A DNA stretch of 49,698 nucleotides. Source: UBA4416 sp046345275. GTDB taxonomy: Bacteria; Bacteroidota; Bacteroidia; B-17B0; Aurantibacillaceae. Positions within the stretch are counted from its first letter, which is position 1. Every line of letters starts with the position of its first letter. A program made the translations under genes and the position numbers. The stretch lies in the NCBI GenBank assembly GCA_046345275.1, contig JBKDJY010000086.1:1-49698 (forward strand), given 5' to 3'. Below the pieces are notes generated by a model. It was not told the DNA's origin, did not search any database, and worked only from the letters and a program-made list of their open reading frames with translations. Positions 33,791-42,354 of the stretch are shown here, piece after piece.

Positions 33791-34458
33791 GACAAGTATA
33801 TGTTGGCGTATTTTAAATCGCTTGGCGATGTGATCTTAATGTTTTCAGGATTACCTTCCACTAAATAAATAGGCTCATCGATGCTTTCTAAAACAGAAGC
33901 ATCATCTGTAAAAAAAGGAGAAAAAGATTGTTTAAAAGCTTTTTGAATAGTTGAAACCAAGAAACATTGAGGGGTTTGAACAATCTTATAATCATCTCTG
34001 CTCACAGATTTATTAATGCCATTGGTTACCAGTCTTAAACTTTCCGATACATGGATGACTGGAATTGCGTTTCCTTTTTTTGATGCGGTTTCAAAACAGT
34101 TTTTAATGGTGCTGATGGAAACAAATGGACGAGCGGCATCATGAATTCCGACAATGTCATGAGGGTTGGTTAAGCAGTTTAATCCGTTTTTCACTGACTG
34201 AAACCTAGAATCACCGCCAACAACAATCTGAATTTTTTTATTTGGAAAATGTTCGGCAAACATAAAATTAGCATCAGCAATATAGTCTTTATGAACGCTT
34301 ACAATGATGTTTATAAATTCATCAAACTCTAAAAATTTTTCGATGGTATGAATAATGATGGGTTTCCCTTTCACTTCAATAAATTGTTTTGGTAATTGAG
34401 ATTGCATGCGAGTTCCCACTCCGCCAGCTACAATGATGATATTGTAATGTGAATTCAT
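33787..34458 (-). CDS. ispD: 2-C-methyl-D-erythritol 4-phosphate cytidylyltransferase
   Basis: A 223-residue protein. AGGVGTRMQSQLPKQFIEV carries the CTP-binding G-rich loop and lysine. HDAARPFVS, VQTPQCF and FTDDASVLE complete the family signature. It makes CDP-methylerythritol in the MEP isoprenoid pathway. It is first in a minus-strand operon with the PolX/PHP protein and the GH3 protein; the link is positional, not metabolic. Confidence 0.96.
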   Translation of the reverse strand: MNSHYNIIIVAGGVGTRMQSQLPKQFIEVKGKPIIIHTIEKFLEFDEFINIIVSVHKDYIADANFMFAEHFPNKKIQIVVGGDSRFQSVKNGLNCLTNPHDIVGIHDAARPFVSISTIKNCFETASKKGNAIPVIHVSESLRLVTNGINKSVSRDDYKIVQTPQCFLVSTIQKAFKQSFSPFFTDDASVLESIDEPIYLVEGNPENIKITSPSDLKYANIYLS

Positions 34459-34734
34459 GAATAATTTAAAAAATAAAACGCTCTCAAGAGCACAGTTATA
34501 TTTTTAACGAATATACAACTTTATGACTGAACGATTAAAACGACAAGCTACACTTTTTTGATGCTGATCATTTATGTCACTTTTCATTTTTTTTATTTCT
34601 ATAAATTCTTTAAAAATTGCTGGTGTTTTCAACAGCCAGTAAATATGCGTCATGTTGAAATAAAAACATCATATCGCAGTAACTACCAATCACAAATTTC
34701 TTTAGCGACTGCTTGTTGTTATTATTAAATCTTC
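34459..34734. other. Intergenic region upstream of ispD
   Basis: No gene seen in either strand. It should contain the ispD promoter, but no strong TAnnTTTG box was found. A bulged hairpin lies near 34619-34639 (CTGG/CCAG outer arms, GTT/AAC inner arms). Confidence 0.45.
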
Positions 34735-34763
34735 AAAAAAAAACCTGATTTTACTCCGGTTTT
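34735..34763 (-). terminator. Intrinsic terminator of the 65-residue gene
   Basis: On the minus strand AAAACC (34758-34763) pairs with GGTTTT (34740-34745) around a 12-base loop and runs into a T-tract ending at 34735. It lies 40 bases past the stop codon at 34803. Confidence 0.55.
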
Positions 34764-34802
34764 CGGATATTCTTAATGGCAAGATGTTTCTTCAAACCTC
34801 TC

Positions 34803-35000
34803 TTATTTTAAAAACGTATCAATGGAGTATATTGCACTGACTGGGATATGTTCAATTAAAGATGTTAAATCACTTTCATTTTCTGAAAATATTTCTAATG
34901 ACGGGATAAATCTCACGCCGTTTTCAAATTCACCGTTAAATATGGTGCCATATTTTCTTTTACCATTGTTTAAAATTATCATTGCTTGGATCGTGTTCAT
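34803..35000 (-). CDS. 65-residue hypothetical protein
   Basis: An ATG-started frame giving a small beta-rich protein: TIQAMIILNNGKRKYGTIFN, then FENGVRFIPSLEIF, an acidic turn and IPVSAIYSIDTFLK. It looks like a small SH3-like or barrel fold, though no family is recognised. Real-gene signs are a plausible amino-acid pattern, an AT-rich upstream sequence as in neighbouring genes, and an intrinsic terminator downstream. The opposite-strand frame of similar length has no such support. Confidence 0.6.
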   Translation of the reverse strand: MNTIQAMIILNNGKRKYGTIFNGEFENGVRFIPSLEIFSENESDLTSLIEHIPVSAIYSIDTFLK

Positions 35001-35121
35001 TGTTCGTTATTTTTAAAAACCCAATGATACAAAACAAAGTCAAAGTCAAAAAAAGCAAAAGTAATTTATTTAGAAAAATAACCCTTTGTTAACGCATTGG
35101 TAATAATCCTTTAAAAATTTG

Positions 35122-36273
35122 TTAATCTATAAGCTCTCTTTGCTTAGATGCCTTTTTAGAACCAGAATACATTTCATATTTCAGTAATTTACATTCTAAA
35201 GAAGCATTATAGAGAGTCATTTTTTTACTGGGATGTAAGCCAATGGACTTTATGGCTTCCATGTTTGATGTGATAATCCAACAGGTCCAACCACCAAAAT
35301 CTTTTTTTAATTTATCTCCAATTTGTTTATAAAATGCATTGGTGTTTTCCATTTTAAGTCGCTCGTCGTATGGGGGATTTAAAAGGATGGTTCCGTGTGG
35401 TTTTGTAGGCATTAAATCAAAAAAGGAAATATGCTGATAATTTATAACATCATCAACTTTTGCAACTTGAGCATTTCTTTTAGCCATTTCAAGAGGAATG
35501 ATTTCAATATCAGAAGAAATAATGTTTGGCAGGTCATCTTTAATGCGATTAATAGAACTTGTATAAATTGTATCCCAAAGTTCTTTATCATAATCACGCC
35601 ATTTCATAAAACCAAATTCATCTCTAAACACGCCAGGAGGGATGTTGTTGGCATACAATGCAGCTTCAATTCCAAGCGTTCCGCTACCACACATGCCATC
35701 TATTAAGGGCAAATGTGGCTGCCAGTTTGATAATAAAATCATCCCCGCCGCAAGTACTTCTTTTATAGGCGCGGTATCGATATCGACGCGGTAACCTCTT
35801 TTAAATAAGCTGTCACCACTGCTATCTAAATTTACATTTACAAAGTTTTTAAAAACATGAATGTAAATACGAATCGTTGGGTTATCGAGGTTTACATCTG
35901 GCCTTACAGAAAATTTATCCACAAATCGATCACAAATGGCATCTTTTGTTTTTTGAGAAATATACAATGAATGATTAAATATTTCTGAATTTACTGTTGC
36001 ATTCACGGCTAATGTATCATCACAACCTAGAAATGATTCCCATTCAAATTTTTTAATATTTTCATACAATTCATGTTCGTTATCGGCATGAAATGAAAAC
36101 AGAGGAACCAATACTTTCAAAGCAGTTCGTAAACATAAATTAGCTTTATACAGAAAGCCTTTATCTCCTGTAAAAGCAACGCCGCGTTTAAAAGGTTCAA
36201 TATTTTTTGCCCCTAATTTTAATAATTCATTTGCTAAAACTTCTTCTAAACCATGAAAGGTCGTTGCTTTCAT
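35122..36273 (-). CDS. THUMP-domain class I RNA methyltransferase (RlmL/Trm14-like)
   Basis: A 383-residue protein from the ATG at 36273; an in-frame GTG at 36309 would add 12 residues and cannot be excluded. N-terminal THUMP domain (ATTFHGLEEVLANELLKLGA), then the methyltransferase with DGMCGSGTLGIEAALYA (SAM motif, about 195-211) and the catalytic LLNPPYDERL (about 300). It resembles RlmL/YcbY N-terminal halves, which make m2G in 23S rRNA; the exact target is uncertain. Confidence 0.9.
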   Translation of the reverse strand: MKATTFHGLEEVLANELLKLGAKNIEPFKRGVAFTGDKGFLYKANLCLRTALKVLVPLFSFHADNEHELYENIKKFEWESFLGCDDTLAVNATVNSEIFNHSLYISQKTKDAICDRFVDKFSVRPDVNLDNPTIRIYIHVFKNFVNVNLDSSGDSLFKRGYRVDIDTAPIKEVLAAGMILLSNWQPHLPLIDGMCGSGTLGIEAALYANNIPPGVFRDEFGFMKWRDYDKELWDTIYTSSINRIKDDLPNIISSDIEIIPLEMAKRNAQVAKVDDVINYQHISFFDLMPTKPHGTILLNPPYDERLKMENTNAFYKQIGDKLKKDFGGWTCWIITSNMEAIKSIGLHPSKKMTLYNASLECKLLKYEMYSGSKKASKQRELID

Positions 36274-36734
36274 TTCGAAATCATTGGCAAAACTTTTTTT
36301 CTCTTTCACCTTATTATTTAATTAGTTGAATGGTTAAGAATTTAAAAATAAGCAATAATAAGCTTGTTGCATTTTATTTTATTGACTTATACACCAAAAA
36401 TTTTAAAAATAGGAAACATTAGGAGGGAATGGCTTTTGAACAAATTTGCATTTGAAGAAAAACGAACAGAAAGGAAAAAAAACTATAATGTATGGGCAGA
36501 TATGACAGTAATGCCATTTGTTTAGAAAAAAATGGACTGTAAAACGATTAAATTATATAATCAACCCTTTTAAACAAATGATACTTAATATCAAACTAAA
36601 TTATATTTCTTAAATACAGTCCTTAATTTCTTAAAACTATATTTTCTTTGGTATAAGCAAGAAAATAAAATTGCCTTCAAAATACTGATAAGGTATAAAT
36701 TCAAATTATTGAAAAAATTCAATTTAAAATATTC
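36274..36734. other. Intergenic region between the SBP gene and the THUMP methyltransferase gene
   Basis: No gene seen in this long AT-rich gap. It contains an 89-base segment (36534-36622) bounded by perfect 8-base inverted repeats, GGACTGTA and TACAGTCC, which might be a small non-autonomous element. No target-site duplication is evident. Confidence 0.45.
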
Positions 36735-38501
36735 CTATTTTTTTGAAATTTTGTCTTTTGGAACTAAGAATACTTCTGTTAAATCAAAGAAATTCATTGC
36801 ATTCTCAGGGAAATTGCGAACATTTAATTGTTCTAAACGGAAATTTTCGTCGTAGTAAAGCGGCATAAATGGCGCTTCATCTAAAATAATTTGTTCTGCC
36901 TGAGAAAGTAATTTATATCTTTTTTCTTTATTAATTTCTTTAAATGAAGCCAAAAATAATGAGTCAAATCGATCATTTTTAAATCTAAAATAATTAATAA
37001 ATGCTTTTTCGGACGGATTTTTTGGGAGGTGCTTTCCGTAAAACAAGGTTAAAAAAGTTTCAGGATCTTGATATTCAGCGCTCCAGCCTAAACGAAAGAA
37101 ATCTACTTTATTATTAGAAATTTGTTCAATATGCTCACTCAATGGAACAATCGACACTTCAATGTCTATATTTAAATTTTCTTTTAACATCTTTTGAATG
37201 ACTTCCGCTACTAATTTATTTTTATCTCCGCCGCCACCATTTACTTGTAAAACGATAGAAGGAAATCCTTTTCCATCAGGATATCCTGCTATTTTCAATA
37301 AATTTTTAGCTTTTGGCACATCAAGCGTGTATCCTTTTAATTGATCATAAGCATATCCGTCCTTTTTGAATATAGCGAAAAAAGGCACAATTCCATAATC
37401 TGCAGAAACACCCTCACCTTGAATCGTAAAATTTGCGATTTTTTTTCTGTCAATGGCGTAATTAAATGCTAAACGAACTTCTTTTTTACTAAATAAAGGA
37501 CTCGTACAATTAAAGCCTAGATAAACAGTATTTAAAGCTGTTGAATTCAAAATTTGGAAATCAATTTTTCTTTCACTTGCATGCTCCAAATCACCCATAA
37601 TTTCGTGAAAAATCTCAACAGGTAATCTGTAAATCATATCCAAATTACCGGATTTAAACTCTAGCACTTCCACTTTTTTTTCATTTATAAACGAATATTT
37701 TATACCATCCAAATACGGTAATTTATTTCCAAAAGAATCTACGCCATAATAATTTTTATTTTTTTTCAAGATGACCACTTCTCCTTCTTTAATTGTTTCT
37801 ACATAAAACGGTCCAGTCCCAACACCATGTGTTCGAATATCAACACCGTATTTATCAACTGCTTCTTTGGGATAAATCCAACATCCTGGCATCGCTAAAA
37901 TATTTAAAAATCCAGGAAAAGGCACACTGAGAGAAATAACTACTGTTGAATCATTTCTAACTTTTATTCCAGAAACATTGATTTTTTTTCCTGTTTTTGA
38001 TAATTCATATGCTTCATTTGCCCCTACAACCCTATCTTTGAAAGTGATTCCAAATTGCAAATTGTTTGGGTCAGAGATACATAATCTATCGAAACAATAT
38101 TTTACATCTTTTGCGTTTACAAATCTCCCTTTACCTTCAGGAAAACAAACGTCATCATGAAATTTTACACCTTGACGAATATGAAAAGTCCATTCAGTTT
38201 GATCTTGATTACTTTCAATCTTTTTGGCTAATGCTAAATTAGTTGACAAATCTTTTTGACTAAATTTAACTAAGCCTTCAAATATCTGTGAACCAATATG
38301 CGCACTACTTAACTCATTAACAGCAGTTGGATTGAGTGTTTTAAAAGACTCTACTTCATTTAAACGGATAATGCCTCCGTAAAAAATTCCTCCTTTAGAT
38401 TCTTCACTGGTATTATTTTTTTTAGGGCCTTCATTACAAGAAGTTAATACTAATATAATTGATGCCGAGGCAAGAGTAAAGAGATTACATATTTTTTTCA
38501 T
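36735..38501 (-). CDS. ABC transporter peptide-binding lipoprotein (SBP_bac_5)
   Basis: A 588-residue protein. The lipoprotein signal LASASIILVLTSC ends in a lipobox cysteine at residue 22. Family 5 features include LNPTAVNELSSAHIGSQIFEGLV, WTFHIRQGVKFHDD, and GTGPFYVETIKEGE, with FNYAIDRKKIANF later. It binds oligopeptides or similar solutes. No permease or ATPase genes are adjacent, so it acts with a transporter encoded elsewhere or as a solo receptor. A TATATTTG box lies 38 bases upstream. Confidence 0.9.
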   Translation of the reverse strand: MKKICNLFTLASASIILVLTSCNEGPKKNNTSEESKGGIFYGGIIRLNEVESFKTLNPTAVNELSSAHIGSQIFEGLVKFSQKDLSTNLALAKKIESNQDQTEWTFHIRQGVKFHDDVCFPEGKGRFVNAKDVKYCFDRLCISDPNNLQFGITFKDRVVGANEAYELSKTGKKINVSGIKVRNDSTVVISLSVPFPGFLNILAMPGCWIYPKEAVDKYGVDIRTHGVGTGPFYVETIKEGEVVILKKNKNYYGVDSFGNKLPYLDGIKYSFINEKKVEVLEFKSGNLDMIYRLPVEIFHEIMGDLEHASERKIDFQILNSTALNTVYLGFNCTSPLFSKKEVRLAFNYAIDRKKIANFTIQGEGVSADYGIVPFFAIFKKDGYAYDQLKGYTLDVPKAKNLLKIAGYPDGKGFPSIVLQVNGGGGDKNKLVAEVIQKMLKENLNIDIEVSIVPLSEHIEQISNNKVDFFRLGWSAEYQDPETFLTLFYGKHLPKNPSEKAFINYFRFKNDRFDSLFLASFKEINKEKRYKLLSQAEQIILDEAPFMPLYYDENFRLEQLNVRNFPENAMNFFDLTEVFLVPKDKISKK

Positions 38502-38539
38502 ATTAAAAATCTTTGAATAATTAATTAAACGATAATAAA

Positions 38540-38547
38540 CAAATATA
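38540..38547 (-). promoter_or_regulatory. TATATTTG -7 box of the peptide-binding lipoprotein gene
   Basis: An exact TAnnTTTG match on the minus strand, 38 bases before the ATG at 38501. No clear -33 element. Confidence 0.4.
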
Positions 38548-38660
38548 ACAAAAAACTAAAATGAATTCATTTTTACGGTGAAGAAATCCATGTTAATTTA
38601 TAAAATCTGAAACAATTGCAAAAAAAATAACATCAGTACATAACCAAATTATTAAAAACA

Positions 38661-38687
38661 AAAAAACGATTTGAGTTACGAATCGTT
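38661..38687 (-). terminator. Intrinsic terminator of rpsP
   Basis: On the minus strand AACGATT (38681-38687) pairs perfectly with AATCGTT (38665-38671) around a nine-base loop and continues into T residues. It lies 38 bases past the rpsP stop. Confidence 0.65.
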
Positions 38688-38724
38688 CTTTTGTTATTTA
38701 AAATATTAAACTTATGCTTCTGTT

Positions 38725-39252
38725 TTATTTCGTTGAATCATCTTCTGCATTTGTTTCTGAAGTATTCGATGGTGTTTCCGCTGGGCTTTCTAATACTGCA
38801 TTCTTTGTTGCAATCTTAGCTGCCTTTGCTTCTTTAGCAATCGTTTCAGCTTTAATTTTAGCTTCAGTTCCTTTTTTTGATTCAGAAATCAAGCCATCCT
38901 TTTTGGTGCTAATCTTTAAAGCTTTTTCATTTTGCCATTTAGTAAAACGATCTTCAACTTGTTCAGCTGTTAATGCGCCTTTTTTTAAACCATCTAACAA
39001 GTGCTTTTTCATTAAAATACCCTTGTATGATAAAATTGCCTTACATGTTTCGGTTGGCTGTGCGCCATTTTGTAACCACTTTAATGTGTTCTCAAAATTT
39101 AATTCAATTGTTGCAGGATTGGTATTAGGATTATACGTTCCTAATTTTTCTATAAAAGCTCCATCTCGAGGTGCACGACCATCCGCTGCTACCACGTGGA
39201 AAAACGCTGCGTCTTTCTTTCCGTGTCTTTGTAGTCTAATCTTTACTGCCAT
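38725..39252 (-). CDS. rpsP: 30S ribosomal protein S16 with extended tail
   Basis: A 175-residue protein. The N-terminal 85 residues are the S16 domain (AVKIRLQRHGKKDAAFFHVV, APRDGAFIEKLGTYNP). The remaining about 90 residues are a Lys/Ala/Glu-rich tail, about twice the size of E. coli S16 in total, a pattern common in Bacteroidota. It binds 16S rRNA in early 30S assembly. It is transcribed alone here, with a terminator 38 bases downstream and no rimM next to it. Confidence 0.95.
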   Translation of the reverse strand: MAVKIRLQRHGKKDAAFFHVVAADGRAPRDGAFIEKLGTYNPNTNPATIELNFENTLKWLQNGAQPTETCKAILSYKGILMKKHLLDGLKKGALTAEQVEDRFTKWQNEKALKISTKKDGLISESKKGTEAKIKAETIAKEAKAAKIATKNAVLESPAETPSNTSETNAEDDSTK

Positions 39253-39548
39253 TTCTATTTTTTTTAAATTTAGTTGGCAAATATCGTCATTTTTATTTAT
39301 CTAATACACGTAAAGTCGCAAATATTTTTATCCTTTTTGTTTGAGATTTAAAGCAAACTTCTAAAATTAAAGTGCAAACGTGCAGTTTAATTACTCAATC
39401 GATTGTTATGATTGATTTTCATGAATGGTCAAACGGGATTAAATCTATAACTCAAGAATCATTTCGTCAACATCACAAATTATTTATTTCGAAATTAAAA
39501 ATACTTTTTTGCTGCACTTTTACTAATTTAGCTCGATAAAAAAAGTTT
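39253..39548. other. Divergent intergenic region between rpsP and fumC
   Basis: 296 bases with no gene seen. A GATATTTG box (39278-39285, minus strand, 7 of 8 matches) may serve rpsP. No structured RNA recognised. Confidence 0.4.
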
Positions 39549-40946
39549 ATGGAATATAGAATAGAAAAAGATACGATGGGCGAAGTAAAAGTACCTGCTC
39601 ACGTTTATTGGGGTGCACAAACCGAACGGAGCAGAAATAACTTTAAAATAGGGCAGGAAGCCAGTATGCCCAAAGAAATTATATATGCCTTTGCTTATTT
39701 AAAAAAAGCAGCAGCGCAAGCAAATTTCGAATTAGGTGTGTTATCAAAAGAAAAATCGGATTTAATTGGAAAAGTGTGTGATGAAATTTTGGAAAAAAAA
39801 CTTGATGATCAGTTTCCTTTAGTAATATGGCAAACAGGTTCAGGCACTCAAAGCAACATGAATGCCAATGAGGTGATTGCTTATCGGGCGCATGTTTTAA
39901 ATGGTGGCAAATTAAATGATGAGCCAAAAGTGCTTCATCCCAATGACGATGTTAACAAATCTCAAAGTAGCAATGATACTTTTCCAACAGCCATGCACAT
40001 TGCAGCTTATAAACAAGTCGTTGAAATTACAATCCCTGGATTAGAAAAGTTAAGAGATTCATTAAATAAAAAAGCGAAAAATTTTGAAAATATTATAAAG
40101 ACAGGCCGAACGCATTTTATGGATGCAACTCCACTTTCATTAGGACAAGAATTCAGTGGGTATGTTCAGCAAATTAATATGAGCATCCGCGCTATTAAAA
40201 ATGCTTTAGACGCCGTCAAAGAATTGGCTTTAGGAGGAACAGCAGTTGGTACGGGATTAAATACGCCTAAAGGATATGATGTTTTGGTAGCTAAAAAAAT
40301 TGCCAACTTAACAGGGCTCCCTTTTGTTACTGCGCCTAACAAATTTGAAGCTTTGGCTGCGCACGATGCCATGGTTGAATTAAGTGGTGCCTTAAAAAGA
40401 ACGGCGGTTTCTTTGATGAAAATTGCAAACGATATTCGGATGTTGTCGTCTGGGCCACGCTGTGGAATAGGCGAGCTAATAATTCCTGATAACGAGCCAG
40501 GCTCATCTATTATGCCTGGCAAGGTAAATCCAACTCAACCAGAAGCTTTAACAATGGTTTGCGCTCAAGTCATTGGAAATGACATGGCCGTTACGGTTGG
40601 TGGAAGTATGGGACATTTTGAATTGAATGTATTTAAGCCAGTAATTGCATCTAATGTTTTGCAATCTGCTCGATTAATCGGAGATGCCTGCGTTTCCTTT
40701 ACAGAAAAATGCAGTGATGGAATTGAAGCGAATCAAATTGAAATAAAAAAACATTTAGAGAATTCGCTCATGTTAGTAACGGCTTTAAATACACACATTG
40801 GTTACGAAAAATCTGCAAAAATTGCTAAAACGGCTCATAAAGGAAATAAAACACTTCGAGAGGCTGCAATAGAGTTGGGATTTGTTACCAACGAACAGTT
40901 TGATGCGTGGGTTAAGCCTAGTGACATGATTGGAAGCTTAAAATAA
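39549..40946 (+). CDS. fumC: Fumarate hydratase class II
   Basis: A 465-residue protein, the standard length. TQSNMNANEVIAYRA, HPNDDVNKSQSSNDTFPTA, GRTHFMDATPLSLGQEFSGY and the family signature GSSIMPGKVNPTQPE (about 318-332) are intact. It interconverts fumarate and malate in the citric acid cycle without an iron-sulfur cluster. Single gene, followed by clpX after 157 bases. Confidence 0.97.
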   Translation: MEYRIEKDTMGEVKVPAHVYWGAQTERSRNNFKIGQEASMPKEIIYAFAYLKKAAAQANFELGVLSKEKSDLIGKVCDEILEKKLDDQFPLVIWQTGSGTQSNMNANEVIAYRAHVLNGGKLNDEPKVLHPNDDVNKSQSSNDTFPTAMHIAAYKQVVEITIPGLEKLRDSLNKKAKNFENIIKTGRTHFMDATPLSLGQEFSGYVQQINMSIRAIKNALDAVKELALGGTAVGTGLNTPKGYDVLVAKKIANLTGLPFVTAPNKFEALAAHDAMVELSGALKRTAVSLMKIANDIRMLSSGPRCGIGELIIPDNEPGSSIMPGKVNPTQPEALTMVCAQVIGNDMAVTVGGSMGHFELNVFKPVIASNVLQSARLIGDACVSFTEKCSDGIEANQIEIKKHLENSLMLVTALNTHIGYEKSAKIAKTAHKGNKTLREAAIELGFVTNEQFDAWVKPSDMIGSLK

Positions 40947-41103
40947 TTGATTGTTTTTTTCTTCTTAACTAAGTAATATAAAGAAACAACCAAAATAATT
41001 TTAAGTTAAGTCATGCCAAATGGTGGTTGCGATAAAATCAGTTGCTATTTTTTAAACTAAGCTTTTCTTTTTTCAGTATCTTTATCATCCAAATTTTATA
41101 CCC

Positions 41104-42345
41104 ATGGCAAAAGCAGGTCCAATTGTTTGTTCGTTTTGCGGACGTGATAAAAAAGAAGCAAAAATATTAATCGCTGGTATTACGGGACATATTTGCGACA
41201 ATTGTATATCACAAGCTTTTAAAATAGTAAATGAAGAAGTTGGTAGTAAAGGAAACGAAAAGGTTCAGCAAGCTTTAAACATACTGAAACCAGCTACTAT
41301 CAAAAATCATTTGGATGAATATGTGATAGGGCAAGATGAAGCGAAAAAAATATTAAGTGTTGCAGTGTATAATCATTTTAAGCGAATTGCTCATATATCT
41401 AGCACGAAGGAAGAAATTGAAATTGACAAGTCAAATGTTATCTTGGTTGGAGAAACTGGTACTGGAAAAACCCTTCTCGCGCGCACCATTGCTAAATTAT
41501 TAAACGTTCCATTTTGTATTGCTGATGCTACTGTTTTAACAGAAGCTGGTTATGTTGGAGAAGATGTAGAAAATATCTTAACCCGATTATTGCAAGCTGC
41601 AGACTATGACGTTCCTAGCGCAGAGCGTGGCATCGTTTTTATTGATGAAATAGATAAAATTGCCCGCAAAAGCGATAACCCATCTTTAACACGCGATGTG
41701 AGTGGCGAAGGTGTTCAACAGGCGATGTTAAAATTATTAGAAGGTTCTGTTGTAAATGTTCCGCCCCAAGGTGGTCGAAAACATCCAGATGCAAAAATGA
41801 TACAAGTCAATACAAAAAATATTTTATTTATTTGTGGAGGTGCGTTTGATGGGATTGAAAAGAAAATTGCCAAACGTTTAAATACGCAGGCAATGGGTTA
41901 TTCAGCTTCTATCAATAAAGAAGAGATTGATAACAGTGAACTTTTACAATATGTGTCGCCGCAAGATTTAAAAGCTTTTGGGTTAATACCAGAACTAATT
42001 GGTCGTTTACCCGTTCTTACCTACTTAAAACCATTGGATAAAAAAACATTGCGCTCAATTTTAACTGATCCTAAAAATGCTTTAATAAAACAATATCAAT
42101 ACCTGTTTAAATTAGAAGGAATTAAATTAGAATTTGATGATAATGTTTTGGATTTAATTGTTGATAAAGCGCTTGAGTTTAAATTGGGTGCGCGTGGCTT
42201 ACGCGGCATTTGCGAATCAATTATGGTAGATTTTATGTTTGATGCACCAAGTAACGATAAGCATCCTAAAAACTTACGGATTGATTTAAATTATGCTTCA
42301 GAAAAATTAAAAAACGCGAGAATTTCTCAATTAATGGTTGCTTAG
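41104..42345 (+). CDS. clpX: ClpX ATPase subunit of the ClpXP protease
   Basis: A 413-residue AAA+ unfoldase. The N-terminal zinc site has C9, C12, C31 and C34. Walker A is GETGTGKT (about 116-123), Walker B is IVFIDEID, the pore loop follows YVGEDV, and sensor 2 lies in LGARGLRG. It delivers tagged proteins to ClpP. clpP is not adjacent; the upstream neighbour is fumC. Tail to tail with the amidohydrolase gene, nine bases apart. Confidence 0.97.
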   Translation: MAKAGPIVCSFCGRDKKEAKILIAGITGHICDNCISQAFKIVNEEVGSKGNEKVQQALNILKPATIKNHLDEYVIGQDEAKKILSVAVYNHFKRIAHISSTKEEIEIDKSNVILVGETGTGKTLLARTIAKLLNVPFCIADATVLTEAGYVGEDVENILTRLLQAADYDVPSAERGIVFIDEIDKIARKSDNPSLTRDVSGEGVQQAMLKLLEGSVVNVPPQGGRKHPDAKMIQVNTKNILFICGGAFDGIEKKIAKRLNTQAMGYSASINKEEIDNSELLQYVSPQDLKAFGLIPELIGRLPVLTYLKPLDKKTLRSILTDPKNALIKQYQYLFKLEGIKLEFDDNVLDLIVDKALEFKLGARGLRGICESIMVDFMFDAPSNDKHPKNLRIDLNYASEKLKNARISQLMVA

Positions 42346-42354
42346 ATCTTTAGT

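Noticed and set aside
34822..35016. Plus-strand small frame opposite the 65-residue gene
   Set aside because: Only the minus frame has a matching terminator and a convincing residue pattern.
38714..39304. A 196-codon plus-strand frame opposite rpsP
   Set aside because: It is the mirror of the S16 gene and its Lys/Ala-rich tail; S16 is certain, and the antisense product has no domain-like features.
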